Shown here: positions 50,368-58,822 of the stretch, in pieces
Numbering within the stretch: position 1 is the stretch's first letter
Layout of the letters: each line of letters opens with the position of its first letter
DNA from: Streptomyces cellulosae
GTDB lineage: Bacteria; Actinomycetota; Actinomycetes; Streptomycetales; Streptomycetaceae
NCBI GenBank assembly: GCA_014655195.1
Contig: BNBH01000025.1
Span: 55,879-119,878, forward strand
DNA length: 64,000 nucleotides
Reading direction: 5' to 3'
Translations under genes and position numbers: made by a program
Notes under the pieces: model-generated
What the model was told of the DNA's origin: nothing
The model's input: the letters and a program-made list of their open reading frames with translations, nothing else
The model's database searches: none

Positions 50368-51419
50368 GCGCCGCCGTCCACCGGGCGGCACAGGGCGAGC
50401 AGGTCGGTATGGTGCACGACCACCCGCAGCTTCCCCGCGGCGCAGGCTTCCAGCCGCTCGGTCAGGTAGGCGCCGGCGCGCTCGGCCAGTTCCGGCCGCT
50501 CCTCGACCGCCGCGCCGACCCAGCCGCGCAGCCACTGCTCGGTGAGCGCGGCCTCCTCCGGGCCGAGCCGCCACGGGCTGGGGTTGAGCCGTACGGTCGC
50601 GCCATGCTCGGTGAACGCCTCGGCGGCGGCCGTGACCGCGTCCGGGCCGAGGAGTCCGCCGCGGCGCTGGTGCGCGTTGAACGCCTCGGTGATCTCCGCG
50701 TCCAGCGGATGCGGCTCCGTCAGTTCCACGCGTCCGGCCACCGACAGGGTGAGCAGCGCGGGGCAGCCGGCTCCGGCGCAGGCGGCGGCGAGCGTGCCGA
50801 CCTCCTCGCGGGTGAGGACGTCGAGCAGGGCGGACGCCGTCACGAGGGAGGCGCCGGCCAGCGCGTCCGGGGTGAGCCGGGCGACGTCGCCGCGCCGGGT
50901 CTCGACGGTGACATGGCTGCCGTCGGCGGCGGAACGCGGGGACGCGACGGCGGCGAAGTGCAGCAGATAGGGGTCGCGGTCGTGCAGCACCCAGTGCTGG
51001 GTGCCGTCCAGACGGGGCGCCAGCCAGCGGCCCATGGAGCCGGTGCCGCAGCCGATGTCGTGCACGACGAGCCCGGCTCCGGCCCGCCCGGGCCGGTTGG
51101 CGAGCCGGATCCGCAGCGGGTCCAGCAGGTCGTAGGAGCGGGCGGCGGCGTCGGCCGGCTCGCGCAGCTGGAGCCACTCGGGAGCGTAGCGGGGCGGCTC
51201 CTCCTCGCCGGTGTCCCGCAGCCGTACGGTGGCCCGCTCGCCAGGGCGGGGTCCGGCGGGTCCGGCGGGTCCGGCGCCGGGGATGACCGTCGCGCCGTCC
51301 GTGGAACCGGTGGCTGCCATGTCGCCCCCAGGGGTCGCGGTCGCCGCGCCGGTGACGTCCCGGGGTCCGGGCTGGGCCGGGATCGCGGCGGCGGGCTGAG
51401 TGGTGGTCGGTCGTGTCAT
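50364..51419 (-). CDS. SAM-dependent methyltransferase
   Basis: 351 residues. After about 85 low-complexity Ala/Gly/Thr/Pro residues, the Rossmann SAM-binding motif VHDIGCGTGSMGRWLAP appears (about residues 119-135), followed by LHDRDPYLLH and VTASALLDVLTREEV. The long disordered N-terminus is odd; a later start is possible but no better SD was seen. It overlaps both the glycosyltransferase (ATGA) and the flippase-like gene (ATGA), so these three are coupled. Acceptor unknown. Confidence 0.87.
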   Translation of the reverse strand: MTRPTTTQPAAAIPAQPGPRDVTGAATATPGGDMAATGSTDGATVIPGAGPAGPAGPRPGERATVRLRDTGEEEPPRYAPEWLQLREPADAAARSYDLLDPLRIRLANRPGRAGAGLVVHDIGCGTGSMGRWLAPRLDGTQHWVLHDRDPYLLHFAAVASPRSAADGSHVTVETRRGDVARLTPDALAGASLVTASALLDVLTREEVGTLAAACAGAGCPALLTLSVAGRVELTEPHPLDAEITEAFNAHQRRGGLLGPDAVTAAAEAFTEHGATVRLNPSPWRLGPEEAALTEQWLRGWVGAAVEERPELAERAGAYLTERLEACAAGKLRVVVHHTDLLALCRPVDGGA

Positions 51420-52666
51420 GCCGCCCTCCCGGACGCGGTGGGGAGCCGGCGCAGGACTCCCGCGAGGCTCTGTGCGGTGCTGGCCCAGCCGCCGAGCGCG
51501 GCGCGCCGACCGCGGGCGGCCGCCTTCAGCCGCCGCCGTACGTCGGCCTCGCCGAACCAGCCGCGCAGTTCGGCGGCGATCGCCGCCGGGTTCTCCGGCG
51601 GCACGAGGATGCCGGGCACCCCGCCGTCGGGCGCGCGGCCGACGGCCTCGGGCAGTCCGCCGACGTCGGTCGCCAGCACGGGGACACCGCGCGCGAGGGC
51701 TTCGGTGACGGCCATGCCGTAGGTCTCGGCGTAGGAGGTGAGGACCATCAGGTCGGCGGCGGCGTACGCGGCGTCGAGTTCGGCGCCGGACTTGGGGCCG
51801 GTCAGCTCCAGCCGGTCCTCCAGGCCGTGTTCGCGGACGAGGCCGCGGAGGTGGGCGACGTACTCGGGGTCGTGTCCGAGGCCGCCGACCAGGGAGCAGG
51901 TCCACGGCAGGTCGGTCACCGTCGCCAGTGCCTCCACCAGCCGGTGCTGGCCCTTGCGCGGGGTGACCGCGGCGACGCACACCAGGTGCGAGACGCCGTC
52001 GGTGCCCGGGGCGAGGGGCGCGATGTCGGCGCCGGGGGCGGCGACATGGACCCGCTCGGGGGCGAGCCCGTGGTGGGAGACGAGCCGGCGGACCGCCCAC
52101 TCGCTGGTGGCGACGACCGCCGGCACGGCGCGCAGCACCTCGCGCTCGCGGGCGTCCAGTCCGGCGGCGACGTCCGCGTCGAGGCCGGTCTCGTCGCCGA
52201 GCGGCAGATGGACGAGCACCGCCATGTGCAGGCGCCCCTCCTCCGCCTCCGGCACGATGACCTCCGGCACCCCGCAGGCGACCAGTCCGTCGAGCAGGAC
52301 GACCGCGCCGTCGGGCAGTTCCCGCAGGGTGCGGGCGAGTTCGTCGCGGGCGGCCGCGTCGGGGCGGGGCCAGTCGCCGGCGACCGGGTGCCGGTGCGCC
52401 TGCCAGCCGAAGCCGGGCAGGTCCAGGCACACGCGCCGGTCGTAGGCGTTGCCGCCGCTCGGGGCGGACCGGTCGTCGACCCCGCCCGGCATCACGAAGT
52501 GCACGGAGCGCAGGGACATGGGGATGATCCCGCCGTTCTTCCGGAAGGACGCCTGCACCGGCACGTAGTCCAGGCGCCCGGCGCCGTTGCGGCCTGCCGT
52601 CCTGGTCGTCGTGCCGAGCGTCCTGTCGGTCGTCGTCCCGGTCATGCCGAGGGTCGTGTCGGTCAC
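51416..52666 (-). CDS. GT4-family glycosyltransferase
   Basis: 416 residues, GT-B fold. Nucleotide-sugar site features: VAAVTPRKGQHRLVEALATV (about residues 233-252) and SYAETYGMAVTEALARGVPV (E-x7-E, about 316-335). No membrane segment. It transfers a sugar from an NDP- or GDP-donor to an unknown acceptor in this cluster. GTG start overlapping the PTPS-like gene by 4 bp. The Thr/Gly-rich first 30 residues suggest the functional protein could begin later. Confidence 0.88.
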   Translation of the reverse strand: MTDTTLGMTGTTTDRTLGTTTRTAGRNGAGRLDYVPVQASFRKNGGIIPMSLRSVHFVMPGGVDDRSAPSGGNAYDRRVCLDLPGFGWQAHRHPVAGDWPRPDAAARDELARTLRELPDGAVVLLDGLVACGVPEVIVPEAEEGRLHMAVLVHLPLGDETGLDADVAAGLDAREREVLRAVPAVVATSEWAVRRLVSHHGLAPERVHVAAPGADIAPLAPGTDGVSHLVCVAAVTPRKGQHRLVEALATVTDLPWTCSLVGGLGHDPEYVAHLRGLVREHGLEDRLELTGPKSGAELDAAYAAADLMVLTSYAETYGMAVTEALARGVPVLATDVGGLPEAVGRAPDGGVPGILVPPENPAAIAAELRGWFGEADVRRRLKAAARGRRAALGGWASTAQSLAGVLRRLPTASGRAA

Positions 52667-53061
52667 AGCGCACGCTCGTGACTCGCCCAGGCGATGTGCG
52701 ACTCGTGCAGGGTGACGGCGATCTTCGCGATGCCCTTGGCTCCCTCCCCGAGCGCGCCCTTGTGGACGCGCTCGGCGAGCCGGTCGGCGATGACCTTGGC
52801 CAGGTACTCGGTGGACGTGTTCACCCCGGCGAAGTCGGGCTCGTTGTCGAGGTTGCGGTAGTTCAGCTCTCCCACGACGGCCCCGAGTTCCTGCGTGGCC
52901 AGGCCGATGTCGACGACGATGTTGTCCTCGTCCAGCTGTTCGCGCCGGAAGGTGGCGTCCACGAGGAACGTGGCCCCGTGCAGGCGCTGGGCCGGTCCGA
53001 AGACCTCGCCGCGGAAGCTGTGGGCGATCATGATGTGATCGCGGACGGTGATGCTGAACAA
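52663..53061 (-). CDS. 6-pyruvoyltetrahydropterin synthase/QueD-like protein lacking canonical catalytic residues
   Basis: 132 residues, T-fold. The zinc-site region IMIAHSFRG keeps His14 and LHGATF keeps His28, but the second His of the usual HGH is Ala30. The usual Cys before HGH is absent (FGPAQRLHG), and the LDHxxLN catalytic segment reads LNYRNLD. The substrate-anchoring Glu is kept in LHESHIA (Glu120). Thus the pterin-binding fold remains but standard PTPS chemistry should not. TTG start at 53061 with GGAGGG 7 nt upstream. It leads the coupled PTPS-GT-methyltransferase-flippase run. Confidence 0.88.
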   Translation of the reverse strand: MFSITVRDHIMIAHSFRGEVFGPAQRLHGATFLVDATFRREQLDEDNIVVDIGLATQELGAVVGELNYRNLDNEPDFAGVNTSTEYLAKVIADRLAERVHKGALGEGAKGIAKIAVTLHESHIAWASHERAL

Positions 53062-53176
53062 CGGACGACCCTCCAGGTGCGGCGCGTCTGTTCCCCGCCG
53101 GTCTGAGAGGCGGGGATGTCGAGTAGTACGGCTGACTTCCTTCCCGCGTTCAGCGTCTGTCGTGTCTTTTCTCAGG

Positions 53177-54172
53177 TCAGGCGTGTGTGCCCGCTCCGGG
53201 GCCGTCGTACCGCACCCGGTGGCACAGCGCGGGGATGTCCCCGGAGGCGAGCCGGGGCATCACGTCGGGCAGTTCCTCGAAGGGCGACTCACCGGTGACG
53301 AGGGCGTCGAGGGCGGGGTCGGCGAGCAGGTCGAGGGCGAGCGCGAGACGATCCCCGTAACTACGGTGCGCGCGGGCCGGGGAGACCGTGCCGACCTGGC
53401 TGCCGCGGATGGTGAGCCGCCGCGCGTGGAACGCCTCGCCCAGCGGCACGCCCACCCTCCGGTCGCCGTACCAGCTGAGCTCGACCACCGTGCCCTCGGG
53501 CCGCAGCAGCTCCAGCGCGCGGGCGAGCCCCTGTTCGCTGGCGCTGGCGTGCACCACCAGGTCGCACTCCCCGTCGGCGTCCGCCGGCAGGGCGAAGCCC
53601 ACGCCCAGGGCCTCGGCGGTCTTCGCCCGCGCCGGGTCGGCGTCGACGAGCTGGACGCGCACTCCGGGGAAGCGGGCGAGCAGCGCGGCCACCGAGCAGC
53701 CGACCATCCCGCCGCCGACCACGGCGATCCGGTCGCCGACCAGGGGCGCCGCGTCCCAGAGGGCGTTGACGGCGGTCTCCACCGTCCCGGCGAGCACCGC
53801 CCGCCCCGCCGGCACCGACTCGGGCACCGGCGTCACGGCCGCCGCCGGCACCACGTACCGCGTCTGGTGCGGGTACAGGCAGAACACCGTCCGTCCGGTG
53901 AGGGAGTCAGGCCCCTCCTCGACCACGCCGACACTCAGGTAGCCGTACTTCACCGGCCCTGGGAAGTCGCCCTCCTGGAACGGCGCCCGCATCGCGGTGT
54001 GCTGACTCTCCGGCACCCCGCCTCGGAACACGAGCGTCTCCGTGCCCCGGCTGACCCCCGAGTACAGGGCGCGCACCACGACCTCGTCCGGGCCCGGGTC
54101 CGGCAGGTCCACCTCACGGATCTCCCCCCGGCCAGGTGAGTCGAGCCAGAACGCACGTGCGGCGCGGTTCAT
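53177..54172 (-). CDS. Medium-chain (MDR) alcohol dehydrogenase-like protein, no zinc ligands
   Basis: 331 residues. GroES-like N-terminal half with SGVSRGTETLVFRGGVPESQ in place of the zinc-binding Cys region, and an NAD(P)-binding motif IAVVGGGMVGCSVAALLARF (about residues 150-169). The absence of the catalytic zinc ligands places it with BchC-like and other non-zinc MDR reductases. SD AGGAGG and ATG at 54172. It is 115 bp upstream of the PTPS-like gene on the same strand and divergent from the CDP-alcohol transferase. Confidence 0.85.
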   Translation of the reverse strand: MNRAARAFWLDSPGRGEIREVDLPDPGPDEVVVRALYSGVSRGTETLVFRGGVPESQHTAMRAPFQEGDFPGPVKYGYLSVGVVEEGPDSLTGRTVFCLYPHQTRYVVPAAAVTPVPESVPAGRAVLAGTVETAVNALWDAAPLVGDRIAVVGGGMVGCSVAALLARFPGVRVQLVDADPARAKTAEALGVGFALPADADGECDLVVHASASEQGLARALELLRPEGTVVELSWYGDRRVGVPLGEAFHARRLTIRGSQVGTVSPARAHRSYGDRLALALDLLADPALDALVTGESPFEELPDVMPRLASGDIPALCHRVRYDGPGAGTHA

Positions 54173-54280
54173 CGAAGTCCTCCTGAACGATCGGGAACCT
54201 GCGCGCGTACGGAGTGGTGCACAGGCCGCGCACAAGGTAGCGGCGTTGATCGACTCTGTCACACGGCCGGAGGGTGTTCG

Positions 54281-55054
54281 GTGGCCCTGAACAACACGTA
54301 CGACGCGAGGCTCGTCCAGCAGGAGACCGCTGTGGGAGCGGGCGTGCAGATCCTGCTGCTGGCCCTGATCGGTACCGCGATCGGCATGGGCCCCGCGGGC
54401 TGGGCCACGGGCCTCGCGTTCGCGATCGCCACCTGGGCGGTGCTGTCCCGGGCCCTGCACCGGGCGGGGTCGCGCACCTTCGGTCCGGCGAACCGGGTCA
54501 CCCTCGGCCGGGCCACCCTCGTCGGCGGGGTGACCGCACTGGTCGCCGACTCGTTCCAGGACTCACCTCCCGTCTCCCTGTTCGTCGGCCTGACGGCCGT
54601 GGCCCTGATCCTCGACGGCGTCGACGGCAAGGTCGCCCGCAGGACCGGCACCTCCACAGCGCTGGGCGCCCGCTTCGACATGGAGGTCGACGCGTTCCTG
54701 ATCCTGGTGCTCAGCGTGTACGTGTCGACGGCGATGGGCCCCTGGGTGCTGCTCATCGGCGCCATGCGCTACGCGTTCGTCGCCGCCGCCCGGGTATGGC
54801 CGTGGCTGACCGCGCCGCTCCCGCCGAGCACGGCCCGCAAGACGGTCGCGGCGCTCCAGGGCGTGCTGCTGCTGGTGGCGGCCTCCGCGTACCTCCCCCA
54901 CGTGGTGAACGTCGGCGTCGTGGCGCTGGCCCTCGGCCTGCTGGTGTGGTCGTTCGGCCGGGACGTGCTGTGGCTGTTCCGCGCGCACCGGGCGACGCGG
55001 GCGGTCCCGGTGACCGTCGAGCGACGGGCGCGGCGGGAACTGGTGGCGAGCTGA
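54281..55054 (+). CDS. CDP-alcohol phosphatidyltransferase family membrane enzyme
   Basis: 257 residues, five or six membrane helices. The hallmark DG-x2-AR-x8-G-x3-D-x3-D is intact: LDGVDGKVARR then GARFDMEVDAF (about residues 109-135). It would move a phospho-alcohol from a CDP-activated donor onto an alcohol acceptor, giving a phospholipid or phosphodiester. GTG start after GGAGGG, 108 bp from the divergent MDR gene, so it probably belongs to the same functional cluster. Confidence 0.88.
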   Translation: MALNNTYDARLVQQETAVGAGVQILLLALIGTAIGMGPAGWATGLAFAIATWAVLSRALHRAGSRTFGPANRVTLGRATLVGGVTALVADSFQDSPPVSLFVGLTAVALILDGVDGKVARRTGTSTALGARFDMEVDAFLILVLSVYVSTAMGPWVLLIGAMRYAFVAAARVWPWLTAPLPPSTARKTVAALQGVLLLVAASAYLPHVVNVGVVALALGLLVWSFGRDVLWLFRAHRATRAVPVTVERRARRELVAS

Positions 55055-55084
55055 CCTCCGCCGGCCGGCACGCGAGCCGCCCGG

Positions 55085-55645
55085 TCACTCGATCCCCGAG
55101 GCGTCCAGCAGACGCACCAGCTCCTTCCGCCCGTACCCGAGCCGTCTCGACCGGTGGGCGGCCGTGAGCACCAGGTGCGCCAGAGCCGCAGCCGCGTCAC
55201 CGTCCCCGGAGTCGGTGTCGACGCCGGCCTCGGGCCACTCCCCCGGTCTGCCGGCCACCCCCACGCCGTTCATCACCACCCCGTGCTCGCGCCGTACCAC
55301 CGCGACCGTGCCGGCGACGGCGTCCAGCAGCGTCCTTCCCGGACGCTCGCACTCCAAGGCGAAGCAGCCGCGGTCGACCGGCACGCATCCCTCGGGCGGC
55401 CTCGCCCGCAGCCCCGCGTAGCGCTCGTCCCCGAAGCCGCAGTCCTCGTCGTCCTCCTCGTGCACCAGCAGGAAGCGGTGGTGTCCCGGCGGGACCGGGG
55501 GCGGCGGGGGCGTGTACTCCCATCCCGCGTCCTCGTAGAGCTGCCGCTTCACCTCCTCCTCGTCGGCGTGGGTCACGGTGAAGCCGTTGGTGTCGTTGCG
55601 TCCGGTGACCGTGCCGTCGGCGTTGCGCAGGAACTGCAGGCTCAT
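55085..55645 (-). CDS. Hypothetical protein
   Basis: 186 residues, no recognised domain. The N-terminal SLQFLRNADGTVTGRNDTNG segment looks beta-rich, followed by a Pro run (YTPPPPPVPPGHHRF) and an acidic patch (EEDDEDCGFGDE). The C-terminal helix ends RKELVRLLDASGIE. ATG at 55645 after GGGGGAG. It is convergent with the CDP-alcohol transferase with only a 30-bp gap. Confidence 0.6.
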   Translation of the reverse strand: MSLQFLRNADGTVTGRNDTNGFTVTHADEEEVKRQLYEDAGWEYTPPPPPVPPGHHRFLLVHEEDDEDCGFGDERYAGLRARPPEGCVPVDRGCFALECERPGRTLLDAVAGTVAVVRREHGVVMNGVGVAGRPGEWPEAGVDTDSGDGDAAAALAHLVLTAAHRSRRLGYGRKELVRLLDASGIE

Positions 55646-55861
55646 GGTGTCTCCCCCGTCTTGCTGTCTCACTGGCCCGCGGAGGCGACCATCGCCCCCG
55701 TCACCCCGTCGAACGGCCCGCACGACCACCGCGTGCCCGCTTCGCCCGTAATCACCGGATCGCGTGAAAACGCCGGAGCCGGGAACTCCCCCCGCCTGCA
55801 CGAGCCCCCCCGCCGCGCTGGGGAACTCCCCCCTCCCACCCGCGGTTGTTACGCTCCCCAG

Positions 55862-56467
55862 GTGAGAATTCCGGGACCAGAAGAGATCCGGGCGCTGCAC
55901 GAGAAGCACGCGCCGACGGCCGAGGCGTTCGCCTCCGTCCACCGGCACTGCGAGCTCGTCTGGAGGGTCGCCGAGCAGTTGCTGGCGTCACCGCGCCTCG
56001 CCCACCTCGACGCCGAACTGGTCCGGGCCGGCTGCCTCCTGCACGACATCGGCGTCTACCGCCTCTACGACGAGGACGGACGGCTCGACCACAAGAACTA
56101 CATTCGCCACGGCCTGCTGGGCCAGGAGCTCCTGGAGAGCGAGGGCTACCCCGCCGCCCTCTGCCGCTTCTGCTCCCATCACACCGGCGTCGGCCTGACC
56201 CGGGAGGACGTCGTACGCCAGAACCTCCCCGTCCCGCCCGCCGACTATCTCGCGGAGACGCCGGAGGAGCGGCTGGTGATGTACGCGGACAAGTTCCACT
56301 CCAAGTCGCACCCCCACCGGTTCCTCACCCCCGACGCCTACGCCGCGCACGTCCGCCGTTTCGGCGAGGAGAAGGTGACCGCTTTCGAGGCCCTGCGCGA
56401 GGAGTTCGGCGACCCGGACCTCACCCGTCTCGCCCCGCAGGCGGAACTGCCGCCCGTCACCGGCTGA
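55862..56467 (+). CDS. HD-domain metal-dependent phosphohydrolase
   Basis: 201 residues. HD motif ligands: HRHCELVWRVAEQLL, GCLLHDIGVYRLY (HD, about residues 60-72), HGLLGQELL and CSHHTGVGL, giving the H...HD...H...D arrangement. Members hydrolyse nucleotides or related phosphates; the substrate is unknown. The GTG at 55862 has no SD, but TTACGCT lies 8 bp upstream, so the transcript may be leaderless. Followed by a hairpin overlapping the stop codon. Confidence 0.85.
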   Translation: MRIPGPEEIRALHEKHAPTAEAFASVHRHCELVWRVAEQLLASPRLAHLDAELVRAGCLLHDIGVYRLYDEDGRLDHKNYIRHGLLGQELLESEGYPAALCRFCSHHTGVGLTREDVVRQNLPVPPADYLAETPEERLVMYADKFHSKSHPHRFLTPDAYAAHVRRFGEEKVTAFEALREEFGDPDLTRLAPQAELPPVTG

Positions 56468-56484
56468 GCAGGACGGGCGGCAGT
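56446..56484. terminator. Bidirectional hairpin terminator overlapping the HD gene stop
   Basis: ACTGCCGCCCGT (56446-56457) pairs perfectly with 56473-56484 across a 15-nt loop that contains the HD stop codon. It sits in the 52-bp convergent gap before the BCCT transporter. Confidence 0.75.
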
Positions 56485-56519
56485 GCGGAACGTCGCGCCG
56501 TACCAGGGAGTCGACCCGC

Positions 56520-58643
56520 TCACTCCTCCGGCAGATGCGCGTCCGGTGCGTCCGGCCGGTGGTCGGGGAGGCTGGAGCGGGTGGACGCGTCGTGGCGCAC
56601 GCGCAGGAACTCCAGATACCGCTCGTACTGGTCGAGGGCGTCGGCGATGAGCTGCTCCTTGGTGTAGCCCATCACGTCGTAGTCCTGGTTGCCCTCGGCG
56701 AGACGGACCTCGAACCGCACGTAGGTGTCGCGCCCTTCGACCGACCGGGTGGCGAAGGCGGGGGTGGGGCGCTCGACGGGCCACACCTCGTAGAGGAACA
56801 CGTCACCCTCACCGACCGGGACGCGCAGGCCGACGTGGGTGAGGCCGTTCTCCTCTACCGTCCCCTCGATCTTCTCCGCCTCGGCGCCCTGCTGCTGCAG
56901 TTCGTGCACCACTTCCTCGAAGGCGGGCCGGGCGACCTGGTCCACGAACCGTTCCGCGGCCCTCCGGCCGGGGAACGACATGGCGCGGGCCAGCCGGTGC
57001 CGCCAGTTCGGCGCGCCGTGCAGACCCTGGTGCACCGTACGTCCGGAGAGGGAGCCGGGCAGCGTGGTGACCCGTGCCTCGACCTTCATCCGCTCGGTTC
57101 TCAGGGCGAGATAGAGCCCCGCCATGATCAGGAACATCACGAAGGAGAAGGGCAGGCCCATGATGATGGTGGCGTTGGTGAGTGCCTGCACACCACCGAC
57201 GATGAGCATCGCGAGGGTGAGCAAACCGGTCGCCACCGCCCAGAAGATGCGCAGATAGGTCGGCGCGTCGGTCATCGGGGTGGGCAGGTCGGCGCTGAGG
57301 TTGCCCATCACCAGGGCGCCGGAGTCGGCGGAGGTGACGTACAGCAGCAGGCCGACGAAGGTGGCGAGGCCGGCGCTGAACATGAAGCCGGGGAACTGCT
57401 CGAGCAGGGTGTAGAAGCCCTGCTCGGGGACGTTCATGGCGGTCTCGCCGAACTCGGTGTTGCCATCGCGCACCAGGAACAGGGCGCTGTTGCCGAAGAT
57501 CGCCAGGAAGAGCCCGGTGAAGAGGAACGGGATGACCAGCGTCGCCGCGACGAACTCGCGCAGCGTTCGGCCGCGGGAGATGCGCGCCAGGAACAGCCCG
57601 ACGAACGGCGCCCAGGCGACCCACCAGGCCCAGAAGAACAGCGTCCACGCGTCGAGCCACTCGGTGGGCTGGTCGTAGGCGAAGGTGTTCAGCGTCTTCG
57701 ACGGGAAGCCGCTGACGTAGTCGCCGACGTTCTGGACGATGGCGTTGAGCAGCCGGAACGGCTCGCCGACGACGAGGATGTAGAACATCAGCAGGGCGGC
57801 CAGCAGGATGTTGAGCTGCGACAGCCGGCGGATGCCCTTGTCGACGCCGGACACCGCGGAGACGGTGGCCATGCCCACCGCGATGACGATGAGCGCGATC
57901 TGCGCGGTCAGTCCCTCGGGGATGTCGAAGAGCGCCTTGAGGCCGTAGTTGAGCTGCACCACGCCGATGCCGAGGGTGACGCCGATGCCGAAGACGGTGC
58001 CGATGATGGCGGCGAGGTCGACGGTGTCGCCGATCCGGCCGTGGATGCGGCGCCCGATGATCGGGTACAGCGCGGAGCGGATGGCGAGCGGCAGCTTGTA
58101 GCGGAAGGAGAAGTAGCCGAGCGCCATGCCCATCAGGGCGTACATGCCCCAGCCCGTGATGCCGTAGTGGAACAGCGTCCAGACGACCGCTTCCCGGGCG
58201 GCCTCCAGGGTCTGCGGGTCGCCCTCGGGCGGCGCGAGGTAGTGGCTGACCGGGCCCGACACGGAGAAGAACATCAGGTCGATGCCGATGCCCGCCGCGA
58301 ACAGCATCGACCCCCAGGTGAAGAGGCCGTAGTCGGGCTTGGAGTGCTTGGGGCCGAGCTTGATGGTGCCGTACTTGGACGCGGCGATGAAGACGACGAA
58401 CAGCAGGTACAGGGTCGCCGCGAGGAAGTAGTACCAGCCGAACCAGTGGGAGATCTTGCTGACGACGACACCGATGGTGTCCTCGGCACCGGACGGGGTG
58501 ATGATCGCCCAGAGGGAGATCGCGAGGACGAAGATGGCCGCCCCGAAGAAGACGACGGGCTTGAGGCGCACCTGGCCGGCCGTCTCGTCGCCGGACGGCA
58601 GTTCTTCCGGCGGTCTGGGGCCCATCTCACCAACGTTCGACAC
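56520..58643 (-). CDS. betT: BCCT-family choline/betaine transporter (BetT-like)
   Basis: 707 residues. About 12 membrane helices (residues about 30-530) with the BCCT signature FFWAWWVAWAPFVGLFLARI (about residues 325-344) and GMYALMGMALGYFSFRY in TM4-5. A long C-terminal cytoplasmic domain of about 170 residues, as in BetT, senses osmotic conditions. GTG start after AAGGAG. It is in line with the choline dehydrogenase and betaine aldehyde dehydrogenase genes, so choline is the likely substrate. A 179-bp gap upstream could hold its own promoter. Confidence 0.92.
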   Translation of the reverse strand: MSNVGEMGPRPPEELPSGDETAGQVRLKPVVFFGAAIFVLAISLWAIITPSGAEDTIGVVVSKISHWFGWYYFLAATLYLLFVVFIAASKYGTIKLGPKHSKPDYGLFTWGSMLFAAGIGIDLMFFSVSGPVSHYLAPPEGDPQTLEAAREAVVWTLFHYGITGWGMYALMGMALGYFSFRYKLPLAIRSALYPIIGRRIHGRIGDTVDLAAIIGTVFGIGVTLGIGVVQLNYGLKALFDIPEGLTAQIALIVIAVGMATVSAVSGVDKGIRRLSQLNILLAALLMFYILVVGEPFRLLNAIVQNVGDYVSGFPSKTLNTFAYDQPTEWLDAWTLFFWAWWVAWAPFVGLFLARISRGRTLREFVAATLVIPFLFTGLFLAIFGNSALFLVRDGNTEFGETAMNVPEQGFYTLLEQFPGFMFSAGLATFVGLLLYVTSADSGALVMGNLSADLPTPMTDAPTYLRIFWAVATGLLTLAMLIVGGVQALTNATIIMGLPFSFVMFLIMAGLYLALRTERMKVEARVTTLPGSLSGRTVHQGLHGAPNWRHRLARAMSFPGRRAAERFVDQVARPAFEEVVHELQQQGAEAEKIEGTVEENGLTHVGLRVPVGEGDVFLYEVWPVERPTPAFATRSVEGRDTYVRFEVRLAEGNQDYDVMGYTKEQLIADALDQYERYLEFLRVRHDASTRSSLPDHRPDAPDAHLPEE

Positions 58644-58822
58644 GTCGTACTCCTTCTCGGCCTCGGCTGCCGGCCGTCGTACCGGATGTCCGGTCCGCGG
58701 CGCGGGCGCCCGGACGGCATCCGGCCACCGAGGCGCGTATACCCCGCGGGCCCGACGTCACCACGGCACACGTGCCGCGGGCGTGGTCCCTCGTCACGGC
58801 GGACCGCGGAACGGTCACCGCG

